A DNA stretch of 64,000 bases, from positions 1 through 64,000 of the forward strand of contig DDYB01000019.1 of NCBI GenBank assembly GCA_002347265.1. Direction: 5' to 3'. This document shows positions 42,658 through 53,023 of the stretch, in pieces. Under the pieces are notes generated by a model. The model was not told where the DNA came from, ran no database searches, and was given only the letters and a program-made list of their open reading frames with translations. The stretch is from Desulfobacteraceae bacterium UBA2245 (GTDB lineage Bacteria > Desulfobacterota > Desulfobacteria > Desulfobacterales > UBA2245). Both the position numbers and the translations under genes were made by a program. Positions within the stretch are counted from its first letter, which is position 1. Each line of letters opens with the position of its first letter.

Positions 42658-44460
42658 TCATGCCGGACAGATGCAGTTTTTGGGGCATACGTTCAGGCAG
42701 ACCCCGCATTGGGTGCAGACCGCCGGATCGATCGAAACCCTGTTTCCGGACATGACAAGGGCCGGGCACTCAAAATGCTTGATGCAGTATCCGCAGCCGT
42801 CGCAGGCATCCGACACGATCACCGGAATCCCTATCCTTTCGGCTTTTGCCTCGGGTCCGCGTTCGAGCAAGCAGGATCTGCGGGCCACCACCACGGCCGG
42901 ACCGCGTGTGCGGCAGAATTCCAAGGCCTGTTTGAGCGCTTCGATGGTTTCATTGACCTGATACGGATCCACGGTCCTGCAGAATTCCACCCCGCAGCCA
43001 TTTACCAGCGGTTCGATCGCCACCGGAGACAGAGGGTTGCCGGTCGCTCCGAATGAGGCGGCCGGCGTGGGCTGGCCTCCGGTCATGGCCGTTGTCCGGT
43101 TGTCCAGAATCATCAGCACGAAGCCCGCGTTCTGCACCTTCGCGTCGATCAGGGCCGGAACACCGGCATGAAAAAAGGTGGAGTCGCCGATGGCGGCCAC
43201 GATGTCCGGCGGTTTTTCCGTGTGCTTGTATGCATGGTAAAACCCGGCGGCCTGGCTGATGGCCGCGCCCATGCACAGCACGGTGTCCACAGCCCCGAGG
43301 TTGAGCCCCAGGGTGTAGCATCCGATATCGCCGGTGTAGATGCCGCGCGGAGCGGCCTTCCGGATGGCGAAAAAACTCGCCCGGTGCGGACATCCCGCGC
43401 AGAGCGTCGGGCGCCTTCCGCCGGCAGGGGCCGTGCGGAGGTTTGAAGGCATTTTGCAGAATCCCTTGACGATGGATTCGATTCCTTCCGGCAGAAGCTC
43501 GCCGACCCGGGGCACGGGCCCGAAAAGCTTTCCCTGAACCCGGTTGCGGTCGGCCAGCTGCATTTCAATCACCGGCTCGGTTTCCTCGATCACCAGCACC
43601 GCATCATAACGTCCCATCTCTTCGATGAATTCCGCGTGCAGGGGAAACGGCTGAAGCACCTGATACAGGTCGAACCGGTCCGTGAGGTCCGGATCGGAAG
43701 CAATCTCCTTCAGATGGGCCGCGGCCACGCCGGACGCAACCACGGCCCTTGCGCGCCTTTTGGGTCCGGCATTCAACTTCACCGGCGCGGTCGGGGCATG
43801 GGCTGCAATCTCGGACAGTTTCCTCTCCAGGTCCCCGTGCAGTTTCAGGCGGAATTTCGGAGTGGCGGCCCATCGGGCCGGGTCTTTTTCAAACGCGGGC
43901 CGCCTTTTCAGATCGACAATTACGCCGGACGCGACATCCTGGCGGGCATGGCAGACCCTTGTGGTGGGCCGCAGCATGACGGGAATGCCGAACGCCTCGG
44001 AAATCCGAAAGGCCGGCTCAATCATTTCTCTGGCCTGCCGGGGAGAGTCCGGATCAAGCACCGGAATTCGGGCCGCCATGGCCATCAGGCGGCTGTCCTG
44101 CTCGGTCTGGGAGGAGTGCGGGCCGGGATCATCCGCGCTGATCACGATGAAACCGCCCTTTGTGCCCATGTAGGCCGCGCTCATCAGCGGATCCAAAGCC
44201 ACGTTCAGGCCCACCTGCTTCATGCTGACCGCGGTCCGCAGCCCGGCCTGGCAGCCGGCATAGGCAATTTCAAGGGCCACCTTTTCGTTGACCGCCCACT
44301 GCACATGCATGCCAGTTCTGAATTCCCGCTCGAGTGCGGCCACCGACGACAGGATTTCGGACGCCGGCGTGCCCGGATAGGAGGTTGCCATGGCGCACCC
44401 GCTTTCAACCAGCCCCCGGGCAATGGCCTCGTTTCCCATCATCAACTGTTTGTTTTCCAC
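42658..44460 (-). CDS. iorA: Indolepyruvate:ferredoxin oxidoreductase alpha subunit
   Basis: Catalytic subunit of 600 residues starting at GTG 44460 (GGAGG upstream). The N-terminal pyrimidine-binding domain has NEAIARGLVESGCAMATSYP, GTPASEI and NEKVALEIAYAG. The TPP-binding domain has CAGCPHRASFFAI, GDIGCYTLG and AAIGDSTFFHAGV...LILDNRTTAMTGGQ. The C-terminal ferredoxin domain has CDGCGYCIKHFECPAL and CTQCGVCLNVCPKNC. The second cluster motif is a full CxxCxxCxxxC; the first lacks a Pro and carries HFEC as its fourth ligand, normal for this family. It forms an operon with iorB. Confidence 0.95.
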   Translation of the reverse strand: MENKQLMMGNEAIARGLVESGCAMATSYPGTPASEILSSVAALEREFRTGMHVQWAVNEKVALEIAYAGCQAGLRTAVSMKQVGLNVALDPLMSAAYMGTKGGFIVISADDPGPHSSQTEQDSRLMAMAARIPVLDPDSPRQAREMIEPAFRISEAFGIPVMLRPTTRVCHARQDVASGVIVDLKRRPAFEKDPARWAATPKFRLKLHGDLERKLSEIAAHAPTAPVKLNAGPKRRARAVVASGVAAAHLKEIASDPDLTDRFDLYQVLQPFPLHAEFIEEMGRYDAVLVIEETEPVIEMQLADRNRVQGKLFGPVPRVGELLPEGIESIVKGFCKMPSNLRTAPAGGRRPTLCAGCPHRASFFAIRKAAPRGIYTGDIGCYTLGLNLGAVDTVLCMGAAISQAAGFYHAYKHTEKPPDIVAAIGDSTFFHAGVPALIDAKVQNAGFVLMILDNRTTAMTGGQPTPAASFGATGNPLSPVAIEPLVNGCGVEFCRTVDPYQVNETIEALKQALEFCRTRGPAVVVARRSCLLERGPEAKAERIGIPVIVSDACDGCGYCIKHFECPALVMSGNRVSIDPAVCTQCGVCLNVCPKNCICPA

Positions 44461-44573
44461 TCCGGCCTCCGTTCGTTGTCTGTTGAATCAGGCGGCTCAT
44501 TCGCAAAAGCATCCGAATGGCGGACCGTGACGTCTGTTTTAAACTGCCCAAGTACCGAAGGCAGAGAATTTTG

Positions 44574-46607
44574 TCAAGGATGCTCTCTGTTCCGGCCAAT
44601 TGATCGTTTCTCGGTTCTGTCGCGGTTTTCATCGGATTGATAAATCAGATTTGTTTTGGAACCGATGACTTCGGATGGATCTTGCTTTTCTCTGAACTCC
44701 AGCGCTTTTTCAAGATTCTTCCGGGCCGCCGCATCCTCCGGAAAATATTGAACCGCCAGTTGAAAGTGTTCAACGGCCCTTCCAAAATCACCCTTGCGCG
44801 CCAGAACCGTTCCCAGGTTGTTGTGGACCTGTGTAAAATCCGTATCCAATCGAAGGGCCTCGAAATACGCACCAGCGGCCCCGTCGAGATCGCTCGCCGC
44901 CGCCAGCGCATTTCCCAGATTGTAATGGGCCATGACCAGCGATGGCTCGATTTTCAAGGCCCGGCGGTAGTTCTCAATGGCCTCATCGATTTTTCCTTTT
45001 TTGACCAAAGCGTTTCCCAGGTTGTTATAGGCTTCCGGGTAATCCGAATCTGTTTCAATCGCCCGCCGGAAATGGGCCATGGCCTCGTCGATTTTATTCT
45101 GCCGCATCAGGGCGGCCCCCAGATTGTTGTGCGCCCTGCTGAATTTCGGATCAATGCGCACGGCCTCGTGGTAATGAAAGACAGCCTGCTCGGTCATGCC
45201 CTGTTCGACCAGGACCAGTCCCAGATTATTATGAACGGAGGCGTAGTCCGGCTTGGCGGTCAAAGCAGTTTGATAATGCGCCGCGGCCTCAGTCCGGTTG
45301 CCCTTGCGGGCCTCAAGAATGCCAAGGGCGTTGTGGGCCACATAGTTGTTTTCGGTGACCGCCAGGGCACGGGTAAAAAGCGTGTGCGTATCCTTCCAGT
45401 GGGCGGTTTGAAAACAGCTTGAAATTCCGAGCAGCGTCACTGCGGCCAGGCCCGCCGCAGACGACAGGTTTCTCGGAAAGGGGCGTTGCCCCGCAAATTC
45501 CGACACCGTCCAGACCACGATGACAAAAAGCCCGATCAGCGGTACGTAGGTATACCGGTCCGCATGGGACTGCAATCCGATCTGGACCAGTCCGATCACC
45601 GGAATCAGGGTTCCCAGGAACCAGAACCAGCCTGAGGCGAGCCATGGACGGCGCTTGATCGCAACGATCGCCAGAAGGGTGATCGCAATCAGAAGCATTG
45701 CCGCTCCGGCGGTCTGCCATGCGGAAATCTTTTCGGGATACGGATAAAACACCGTGAGGTCCGCAGGCCAGAACATATTGCCCATGTACCGGACGTAGGA
45801 AACCAGCGCATTGGCAAAACGCCCGGCCGGGGGATAGGCGCCGAGGGTTCCGACAGCCCCTCCGCTTTTCTGCACCAGATAGGTGATCAGGCAGGATGCC
45901 GCTGAAAGGCCCATCAGGGGGATTTTTTCCCGCAGCAGACCCCAGGAGAATCCGCGGCCCTGATCCTGGAATGAAAAGCGTTGCAGCGGCCAGACATCCA
46001 TCAGAATCAGGACAAAGGGCAGGGTCACCGCCATGGGCTTGGACATCAGGGCCAGAATGAAGAAGACCACAACCGCCCCGTACCGCCGCAATCCCGGCCG
46101 TCTGGCATACCCGGCATAAGCGAGCAGGGTCAGAAGCCAGAAAAATGCGCAGAGCAGATCCTTCCGTTCGGAGATCCAGGCCACCGACTCCACATGCAGC
46201 GGATGCAGGGCAAAAAACGCCGCCACAAAAGCGCTGCGCCACATAAAGCCCGTCGTCCCGTGCAGGAGATAAAACAGAAGCAGGGCGTTAAGAATATGAA
46301 ACGCCACATTGATCCAATGATGCGCCCGTGCCTCCATGCCGAAGAGCTCAACGTCGGCCATGTGGGAAATCCAGGTCACAGGATGCCAGTTCTTGGCATG
46401 GCCGGCGCCGAACGCCCAGGATACGCCCTCCCAGGTCAGGCCCTGGCGGACCTGGCGGTTGGCGGTCACATAAAGATCGTCATCGTATTCAAGGAAATCG
46501 TGGCCCTTGACCGGCCAGTAAGCCGACAGAGTCATGACTGCCAGCAGAACGGCGATCAGAAATACGGCAGTGCTATTTCCGACGCCCTTCGAGCGGGTTG
46601 ATTGCAT
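44574..46607 (-). CDS. Polytopic membrane TPR protein (TMTC/DUF1736-like)
   Basis: 677 residues. The N-terminal half (about 1-400) has about ten TM helices and GT-C-like features: YDDDLYVTANRQV, a KNWHPVTWISHMADVELFG segment, LHPLHVESVAWISERKDLL and an acidic pair early on (D-D). The C-terminal half (about 430-640) has about seven TPRs (ALGILEARKGNRTEAAAHYQ, NLGNALVKKGKIDEAIENYR). The order matches eukaryotic TMTC O-mannosyltransferases and many uncharacterised deltaproteobacterial proteins. An envelope glycosyltransferase role is a reasonable guess but unproven. GGAGG lies 4 bases before the ATG. Confidence 0.82.
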   Translation of the reverse strand: MQSTRSKGVGNSTAVFLIAVLLAVMTLSAYWPVKGHDFLEYDDDLYVTANRQVRQGLTWEGVSWAFGAGHAKNWHPVTWISHMADVELFGMEARAHHWINVAFHILNALLLFYLLHGTTGFMWRSAFVAAFFALHPLHVESVAWISERKDLLCAFFWLLTLLAYAGYARRPGLRRYGAVVVFFILALMSKPMAVTLPFVLILMDVWPLQRFSFQDQGRGFSWGLLREKIPLMGLSAASCLITYLVQKSGGAVGTLGAYPPAGRFANALVSYVRYMGNMFWPADLTVFYPYPEKISAWQTAGAAMLLIAITLLAIVAIKRRPWLASGWFWFLGTLIPVIGLVQIGLQSHADRYTYVPLIGLFVIVVWTVSEFAGQRPFPRNLSSAAGLAAVTLLGISSCFQTAHWKDTHTLFTRALAVTENNYVAHNALGILEARKGNRTEAAAHYQTALTAKPDYASVHNNLGLVLVEQGMTEQAVFHYHEAVRIDPKFSRAHNNLGAALMRQNKIDEAMAHFRRAIETDSDYPEAYNNLGNALVKKGKIDEAIENYRRALKIEPSLVMAHYNLGNALAAASDLDGAAGAYFEALRLDTDFTQVHNNLGTVLARKGDFGRAVEHFQLAVQYFPEDAAARKNLEKALEFREKQDPSEVIGSKTNLIYQSDENRDRTEKRSIGRNREHP

Positions 46608-46725
46608 CGATCCTCCGAACAGCTTAAAAAAAGGATTCGCTTCCGATCGTTATTCTCAACGCTGTGGTTAAAAACAACATTGAATGGAATGCGCGCCTGG
46701 TTCAATCAACAAAACACGGCTGCCG

Positions 46726-47448
46726 CTAATCGGCCAGATAATACTCCAGAGTCGAAACCACCCTCACCTTCTTGATATGAGGGGTGTTGCTGTCGCGGTC
46801 GTTGATGGAAAACTGTCCCTGGACAGCCCGCTTGATTTTTCCAAGTCCGCTTTGTGAATCCCTGGCGAATTTTTCAGCCACCAGCCGGGCATTCTTTGTG
46901 GCCTCTTCCACCATGTCCGGTTTGATGTCGTTTAGCCGGGTAAACAGGTATTCGGTTTTCGCCTCGTAATCCTGGCCGGCGATGGCAATGCCCTGCTTGC
47001 CCAGTTCGACCAGATCCTTCATGGCGTTCCTCACGGAATCGACGTTCCGGGTATAAACCGTCAGGGTCGAGGCGCCCGAATATCGAAACTTGATCTGGGT
47101 ATCCGAATACCCCTGGGCCTGCCGGTCCTGAATCGCGGGCGCTGAGACGGAAATCTCATCCTCCTTAAATCCGCGCTTCTTGAGAAACGCCTCGATGGCG
47201 GCGTTTTTCCGCTCCAGGGTTAAAAAAAGAAGGTTCAGATCGTTATCCGCCTCGTTGAACCGGATCGGCCATATGGCGATATCGGCGGGAACCTCCCGCT
47301 CGGAAAGCCCCTTGACCTCCACCGTCCGGTCCAATGCCCGGATTCGAACGATGCCGCCGGAGACAAAATAACCCAGCAGGGCCAGTCCGACGCACAGGAA
47401 CGCGCCTAAAATAAACGCGGAACCGGCGCTGTCTTTGTTGTTGTTCAT
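46726..47448 (-). CDS. SIMPL (DUF541) domain periplasmic protein
   Basis: 240 residues. An N-terminal hydrophobic segment (SAFILGAFLCVGLALLGYFV) acts as a signal anchor. It is followed by VEVKGLSEREVPADIAIWPI, typical of SIMPL, and a C-terminal NARLVAEKFARDSQSGLGKI stretch. Members are periplasmic or membrane-attached and have been linked to oxidative stress (YggE) and signalling; the mechanism is unknown. A GGAAGGGGG stretch precedes the ATG. Confidence 0.88.
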   Translation of the reverse strand: MNNNKDSAGSAFILGAFLCVGLALLGYFVSGGIVRIRALDRTVEVKGLSEREVPADIAIWPIRFNEADNDLNLLFLTLERKNAAIEAFLKKRGFKEDEISVSAPAIQDRQAQGYSDTQIKFRYSGASTLTVYTRNVDSVRNAMKDLVELGKQGIAIAGQDYEAKTEYLFTRLNDIKPDMVEEATKNARLVAEKFARDSQSGLGKIKRAVQGQFSINDRDSNTPHIKKVRVVSTLEYYLAD

Positions 47449-47530
47449 CGGAACCCCCTTCCGGTAAAATATTCAGAAATATATATGCAAATCGCTTACG
47501 AATGGCGGCCTCAGGCGCAGTTTCTCGGAG

Positions 47531-48154
47531 TTACCTTTCAGCCAGCGCCAGACGAACGCCGATCGCGGCGAAGATTCCCGCCGTCGCCCATGAAAACTTT
47601 CTTGCAAGTCTTGGTTTTTTTAACAGATAATTTCCGATCTGCCCCGAAAGAACCCCGATCGCGGTGAAAATCACCACCGACTGAACCATGAAGATCAATC
47701 CCAGAAAAATCATTTCCAGCGCGACATGCTGCGAGTTCCCGGAGACAAACTGGGGCAGAAACGCCAGAAAGAACAGGGCCACCTTGGGATTGAGCGTGTT
47801 CATGATAAATCCGCGCCGGAACAGGGCAAAACAGCTCAGCGGGTTCACGGAACTTTTTAATTTCAGCGCATTGCGGTCCTGAATCGCCTTCCAGGCCAGA
47901 TACATCAGGTAGGCCGCGCCGGCGTATTTCACCGCGCAGAAGGCAAGGGCCGAAGAATAAAAAATCGCCGAAATTCCAAGAGCCGCCGCCGTGGTATGAA
48001 CGCTGAGGCCGCTGCACATGCCAAGGGCCGTGAAAACGGCCGCTTTTCTGCCCCGGGAAATGCCCTGGGTCACCACAAAAATATTGTCCGGCCCAGGGGC
48101 CAGGGTCAGCAGTATGGAAGCCCCCAGGAAACAGATCATCGAGTGCATGTCCAT
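47531..48154 (-). CDS. LysE/RhtB family amino-acid exporter
   Basis: 207-residue inner-membrane protein with about six TM segments and family motifs LTLAPGPDNIFVVTQGISRGRKAA, GMCSGLSVHT, GAAYLMYLAWKAI and FIMNTLNPKVALFFLAFLPQF. Substrates in the family are basic or hydroxylated amino acids and homoserine lactone; not assignable here. The frame is open to 48340, but the ATG at 48154 has AAGGAGG at 7 bases and begins the first TM segment. Confidence 0.92.
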   Translation of the reverse strand: MDMHSMICFLGASILLTLAPGPDNIFVVTQGISRGRKAAVFTALGMCSGLSVHTTAAALGISAIFYSSALAFCAVKYAGAAYLMYLAWKAIQDRNALKLKSSVNPLSCFALFRRGFIMNTLNPKVALFFLAFLPQFVSGNSQHVALEMIFLGLIFMVQSVVIFTAIGVLSGQIGNYLLKKPRLARKFSWATAGIFAAIGVRLALAER

Positions 48155-48312
48155 TCCAAATCCTCCTTTTTTTCGAGCAGCGCGGCTTGCAGGGGGTACG
48201 CGCCCCATTGAAAACGCCCGGATGAGCGTGTATCCGGGCAGTTGACGCAACAACCTATTCCTATTATATTTATCGGACATTGCAACTGTATTTTTTACGG
48301 ATGTAAAAAACG

Positions 48313-49107
48313 ATGACCGACAACCGCTTTGAAAGCGCAAATACGCTGAGGGTCAAGGCCGTTCTTCTCGGCGAACGCCTCGATCTGCGTGATTTTGAAA
48401 AAAACCGTCGTCTGGCCGCCAACCCGCTGACGGTGGAAGCCGGCGCCAGCGGCTGCGCCGTGCTGTTCCGCTACGGGGCCGTGGTTTTCTTCGGTCTTTC
48501 CGAGGATCGGGAAAAGCGCTTTCTGGAACTGCTGATGCCGCTGACCACGAGGCCCTATGAAACCGTTCACACCGAAGAAATAGTTCTGAAGGCGGATGCA
48601 TCCGCAGATGAGGGGATCGACGCCGGCGTGGCTGTTTTACGCAGCCTGAGCATCGAGCGGCTTCAGCTCGTCGCAGAGGTCCTGGCCAAGAGCGTGATTC
48701 TTGATTTTTACGAAACCAGCGTGGACGCCGGCTTCGGCCGCATTGAACCACTGGCGGAAACCCTTCAGCGTTCAGGCCGCCCCGGACCCGGAAGCAGGGC
48801 GCTGATACGCCATATCGGAGATACGCTTTCCATTCAGGGACGCATGGTGGCCCGCGTGCAGGTGACCGAAAAACCGGAACTTCTCTGGTATTATCCGGAG
48901 CATGAAAGGCTGTACGCCCGGCTGGCCGATGAATATGAACTCAACGAACGCAATCTTGCCATCGAACGCAAACTGGATCTGATTTCCCGCACCGCCGCGA
49001 CCCTCCTGTCCCTTCTGCAGAACAGGCGTTCCCTTCGGGTGGAATGGTACATCGTCGTTCTGATTCTGGTCGAAATTCTCCTGACCCTCTATCAGATGTG
49101 GCCGTAA
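48313..49107 (+). CDS. DUF155 (RMD1/YagE family) protein with C-terminal membrane anchor
   Basis: 264 residues. The DUF155 core is seen in AVLFRYGAVVFFGLSEDREKRFLELL, LSIERLQLVAEVLAKSVILDFYE and LWYYPEHERLYARLADEYELNERNLAIERKLDLI. One TM helix at the C-terminus (YIVVLILVEILLTLY) follows. Eukaryotic relatives (RMND1, Sif2/3) sit in mitochondrial membranes and support translation; the bacterial role is unknown. It is a single plus-strand gene between the LysE and tam genes. Confidence 0.88.
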   Translation: MTDNRFESANTLRVKAVLLGERLDLRDFEKNRRLAANPLTVEAGASGCAVLFRYGAVVFFGLSEDREKRFLELLMPLTTRPYETVHTEEIVLKADASADEGIDAGVAVLRSLSIERLQLVAEVLAKSVILDFYETSVDAGFGRIEPLAETLQRSGRPGPGSRALIRHIGDTLSIQGRMVARVQVTEKPELLWYYPEHERLYARLADEYELNERNLAIERKLDLISRTAATLLSLLQNRRSLRVEWYIVVLILVEILLTLYQMWP

Positions 49108-49123
49108 GCAACCGGGAAAACCG

Positions 49124-52100
49124 TCACTTGAATTCAATCTTGTAAAACAGATCCGCCCCGCTCTGTTCGCCGAAATTGGATTCAACCTCCCAGGACTTGG
49201 AGATGGAATAGCGCATGCGGAACTCGTTGGACCCGGTAAACAGCGCATGGCCGAGGCTGATATAGAGTTTCGGACTGAAATACTTGCCGACGGTAACCAT
49301 CGAGGCGGTAACATCCCCGCTTCCGCCCTGAATCTCGATCACATCCAGGCCCAGACGCCGCTGAAGCCGGTCCTGAAGCGCCGCCGACTCGCTCTTCGAA
49401 AGCAGGGCCTGTGCGGTCACCATGAGCAGATCGAACTGGCTCCCGTCCTGTCCCATGGGCCGACCTAGAACCACGTAGGCCAGCGCATCCGTTTCGGACA
49501 TGGCCGGACTGGAATACAGCTTGGCCACCGGCTTTTGGACGGTTCCGGTAACCCGGACCCCGGCCCGAACTTCTTCGACGGTTCTGATGGCCAGAACGTC
49601 CAGGGTCGCCTGCTCCATCGGGCCGGCGAAAATCACCCTGCCGCGCTCGATGTTGAGCTTGACGCCGTAAGCGGCATAAACCCCCTTCACCACGCTGATC
49701 TCTCCGACCGCCGTGATATCGTCCGTTCCCTGAATCGTCACGATCGCATTTCCGCCCAGCCTGGCATCCACGCCCACCGCCTTGACCAGCACATGATCTC
49801 CGAAAATCACTTTGACTTTCGCCTCGATGTCGACGGGCATCCGTTCTTCCGGGGAAAGCGTAGCGTCCACGATCCGCACATCCTCGCTCACAACCACCGG
49901 CGCCTGGGTCCGGCGCTCCGAGACCAGCGCATCGGTAACCGTCACATCGCCTTCGATCCTCGCCTTTGCGCCGGTTCCCCGGACCTGAAGGTCGGGTTTG
50001 ACCCGAAGTTGAAGTTCGGGAAGATTGACAACCTGAAAATTTTCACCCGAAATATGAAACCGGTATTCTCCGACGCGCCAGTGATCCAGCCGGACCTCTC
50101 CGTCACCCTGAAGCCGCCCCTTGCCCGATGACAGAAACAGAGATTCGATCACGAGACGGTCTTCTGAAAACCGGGATTTAAGACCGGCGTCCTGGATATG
50201 AATTCCGGCTTGCGGAAAATAACCGCCGGCATGATCCAGTTCCAGGACGCCGGAAAACTTCGGAGACTCCAGGGTGCCGCCGATATCCGCATTCAGGTTC
50301 AGATCCCCCTGGCTTTCCTGAACCATGCCGGGAAAAATCGCGCTCAAAAGACCCTGTTCCTTCATCTGGCAGGAAAGGGTCGCCTCAAACGGAAGACCCG
50401 TGCTGAATCGGACCGGAATGGCGGCTGGAACCGGTATTTGAAAACGGGCCCGGGCCTGCCCGTAATCCGCCAGCGTCAACAACGCATCGCCGCTCAAATG
50501 ATTCCCGCGCCACTGCCAGTTGAGCCGGGCGGTTTGAAGTTCCGCGGCAATGAGACCGGTCTCCGGCATGGTGAACGAGACCCGGCCGGCCTCAAGCGCC
50601 GCGTGCCCGGAAAGATCCAGGACCTGATTCGAAAACCAGGTTCCTGAAATGTCCCCGGACAGCCGGCCCTCGGCATCGAATGCCTCGTCAAGCCAGGGAC
50701 GGGCCATGGAAAGATCAACACCCTGCCAGCGGGCATCGATTCGCACCTGCCCGGGAGGTCCCAAACCCTCCAGCGCCGGACCGCTGAAATCGGCCGTCAA
50801 CCCGGCGCCTTCCGCCAGGCTGATCCGGGTTCCGGCGGCAAGCCCCTCCTCATTCCAGCGGATTTGAGCGGAAGCGCTGAATGCCGTTGAAGGAAACTTT
50901 TCCGCGGCAAGGGTTCCCGATGCCTTCAGGGCGCCCTCCATCCTCAAATTGCCTTCGGGTTTCAGAGTTCCATGAAACTCTCCCGAACTTTTTCCCGCAA
51001 CCGATAACGGCACCGCCCAGGCGTCCAGACAGGCAAGATTCAGATCCTGCCATTTCAGATTCACAAATCCCTGCCCGGACGCATGTGAATACGCCCCGTC
51101 CAGAACCGCCGATTCCCGGCCGGGACTCAAGAACCGGGCCGGAGAAACAGAAACCTCCTCTGAACCGGCCTGAATTTTCACCGGGTCCTCCAAGATCCAG
51201 TCGCCAAAAACCGCATCCCGGAGCGCCAGGTCATGAATATTGCCGGACCAGACCTGATCTTGAAAACCGCCTGCGGCCTTCAACCGCAGGTTTCCGTCCG
51301 GCCATTCGAGATCCAGAGCGCCGCGGTGGTCTGCGAGCAGGCCCTCAAACCCGATTCCGCAGGATTCAAGGCGATATTCCCGATAGAGAATATTTCCGGC
51401 CCCGGCCTTCAGCGTGAAACCGCCACGAGGATCGGCATGTCCTACAGTCAGAGACAGGGAATCGATCGAAAGCCCCTGAAAGAAAAGGTCCTCGCCCCGG
51501 GCCTGAAGCTCGCCGCCGATCCACTGATCCAGACGCCGGATCCATCCGTCGGCAATCACCCTTCCCCGGGCCTTCTCAACCCACAGGCCAAGATCGTCCA
51601 GGCGGACGCTCAGGTTCAGGCGTTCATCGAGTTTTCCGGCTGCGGAAATCCGGAATCCTTCTCCCGCTGCATTCAGTTGCCGGATATCGACTCGGTCACC
51701 GTCAATTTTTGCATCCGCCGTGCCGGTCAGACTTTTCCCCATAAACACGCTTTCAAGAAGCTCCGCCTGGATTTCAGCCTGCGGTCCGCCTTCAGGAAGC
51801 GTCAGATGACCGGAAAGATCCAGGTTCACCCGGCCGTCCCATCGGGATTGGGCCCTGGAAAGATCCAGATTCCGCCCTTTCAGAACCGTTTCCACCCTGC
51901 CCCGATCCCAGTCGGCGGAAAGCGATCCGGCCAGGGTTCCATCCAGCCAGAGGCCCTTTAAATCCGTCAGTGTGATCTGCGTGAGACTTCCGGTGAAATT
52001 TGCAGCCGCCTCGGCCCGGCGCCAGCTTTCGACCCGGTTCTGAAGCGAAAAATGTCCCTGCCAGGCAGCCGGAACGCCCTGAACCTCAATAGCGCCAGTC

Positions 52101-53023
52101 AAAGCGGTAACCACGCCGGTTTCGGAAAAAAGATTCAGATCCCTGATTCCGGCCTGCATGTCCAGATACAGGGGATCCCAGTCGAGCTTTCCCTGAATCT
52201 TGATGGTTCCCTGATCCGGGTGAGTAATCAGGGCCTCGGATATCTCGAGGCCGTTCTCCCGCAGGGACAGCCCGGCGGAAATCTTCATTTTGGGAACATC
52301 ATCGGCGATTGCGGTCAGATCCAGGGCGCCCGAAAAGGCGCCGGTTTTTTCGCCCTCCTTGATTTTCGCCTCAATCAAAAAGGCATCGAAACCGGCGGCA
52401 GGACGGCTCAAAATGGCTTTTGCCTCCAGATCCAAAGCGGGCTTCACAAATCCCGCGGCGATTTGGCCGCTGACCTGAATCTCCGGCATTCCGACTGCAA
52501 GATCGACTGCGGTAAAAACCCCCTGCTTCCAGGACAGCCTTGTGGAAAAATCATCCACACGAATTGGTTGTCCATCTGTTTCCAGACAAAATTCAGAAAT
52601 TTTCAGGCTTCTAACATCGGCCTCGACGCGCAGGGCAGGCCCAGGCACTTTCGGCCAGGTGAATCCCGGCGACCCGGTTTTTCCGGTTTCCCGCAGCTTC
52701 ACCGTAACCTTGTCCAGGTCAAGCGAATCAATATGAAGGCGGCCTCTGATCAGGGCTGCCGGGGTCCAGCGCAGGCCCGCCGAATCGATTTTCGCCGACC
52801 CGCCGGGCCATTGGACGCGAAGGAATTTCAGGCCGATATTGTCACACCCCAGACAGCCGTCGATACGTTCGGCGATGATTTGAACGGATGTCAACCGGGA
52901 CACGGTTTCCAGGACCCAGAAAAATCCCCGGGGCGTCCCGAACACCCAGCGCAGACCGATTCCCGCGCCCGCGGCAGCAAACAGCGCCAATGCCGCCGTG
53001 ATGATTGCGATGCGTTTTACCAT
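49124..53023 (-). CDS. tamB: Translocation and assembly module protein TamB (DUF490)
   Basis: Inner-membrane-anchored periplasm-spanning protein of 1299 residues, thought to carry phospholipids or help outer-membrane insertion with TamA. N-terminal TM anchor (IAIITAALALFAAAGAGIGL), then over 1000 residues of beta-strand-rich AsmA/taper-like repeats (patterns of GxLxxD and DLSGHxxLE). The conserved DUF490 C-terminus follows (VTVTDALVSERRTQAPVV, GRVIFAGPMEQATLDVLAIR, SSPAMSETDALAYVVLGRP, ending in KIEFK). Its ATG overlaps the tamA stop by 7 bases (ATGGTAA), so the two are coupled. No frameshift is seen. Confidence 0.95.
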   Translation of the reverse strand: MVKRIAIITAALALFAAAGAGIGLRWVFGTPRGFFWVLETVSRLTSVQIIAERIDGCLGCDNIGLKFLRVQWPGGSAKIDSAGLRWTPAALIRGRLHIDSLDLDKVTVKLRETGKTGSPGFTWPKVPGPALRVEADVRSLKISEFCLETDGQPIRVDDFSTRLSWKQGVFTAVDLAVGMPEIQVSGQIAAGFVKPALDLEAKAILSRPAAGFDAFLIEAKIKEGEKTGAFSGALDLTAIADDVPKMKISAGLSLRENGLEISEALITHPDQGTIKIQGKLDWDPLYLDMQAGIRDLNLFSETGVVTALTGAIEVQGVPAAWQGHFSLQNRVESWRRAEAAANFTGSLTQITLTDLKGLWLDGTLAGSLSADWDRGRVETVLKGRNLDLSRAQSRWDGRVNLDLSGHLTLPEGGPQAEIQAELLESVFMGKSLTGTADAKIDGDRVDIRQLNAAGEGFRISAAGKLDERLNLSVRLDDLGLWVEKARGRVIADGWIRRLDQWIGGELQARGEDLFFQGLSIDSLSLTVGHADPRGGFTLKAGAGNILYREYRLESCGIGFEGLLADHRGALDLEWPDGNLRLKAAGGFQDQVWSGNIHDLALRDAVFGDWILEDPVKIQAGSEEVSVSPARFLSPGRESAVLDGAYSHASGQGFVNLKWQDLNLACLDAWAVPLSVAGKSSGEFHGTLKPEGNLRMEGALKASGTLAAEKFPSTAFSASAQIRWNEEGLAAGTRISLAEGAGLTADFSGPALEGLGPPGQVRIDARWQGVDLSMARPWLDEAFDAEGRLSGDISGTWFSNQVLDLSGHAALEAGRVSFTMPETGLIAAELQTARLNWQWRGNHLSGDALLTLADYGQARARFQIPVPAAIPVRFSTGLPFEATLSCQMKEQGLLSAIFPGMVQESQGDLNLNADIGGTLESPKFSGVLELDHAGGYFPQAGIHIQDAGLKSRFSEDRLVIESLFLSSGKGRLQGDGEVRLDHWRVGEYRFHISGENFQVVNLPELQLRVKPDLQVRGTGAKARIEGDVTVTDALVSERRTQAPVVVSEDVRIVDATLSPEERMPVDIEAKVKVIFGDHVLVKAVGVDARLGGNAIVTIQGTDDITAVGEISVVKGVYAAYGVKLNIERGRVIFAGPMEQATLDVLAIRTVEEVRAGVRVTGTVQKPVAKLYSSPAMSETDALAYVVLGRPMGQDGSQFDLLMVTAQALLSKSESAALQDRLQRRLGLDVIEIQGGSGDVTASMVTVGKYFSPKLYISLGHALFTGSNEFRMRYSISKSWEVESNFGEQSGADLFYKIEFK

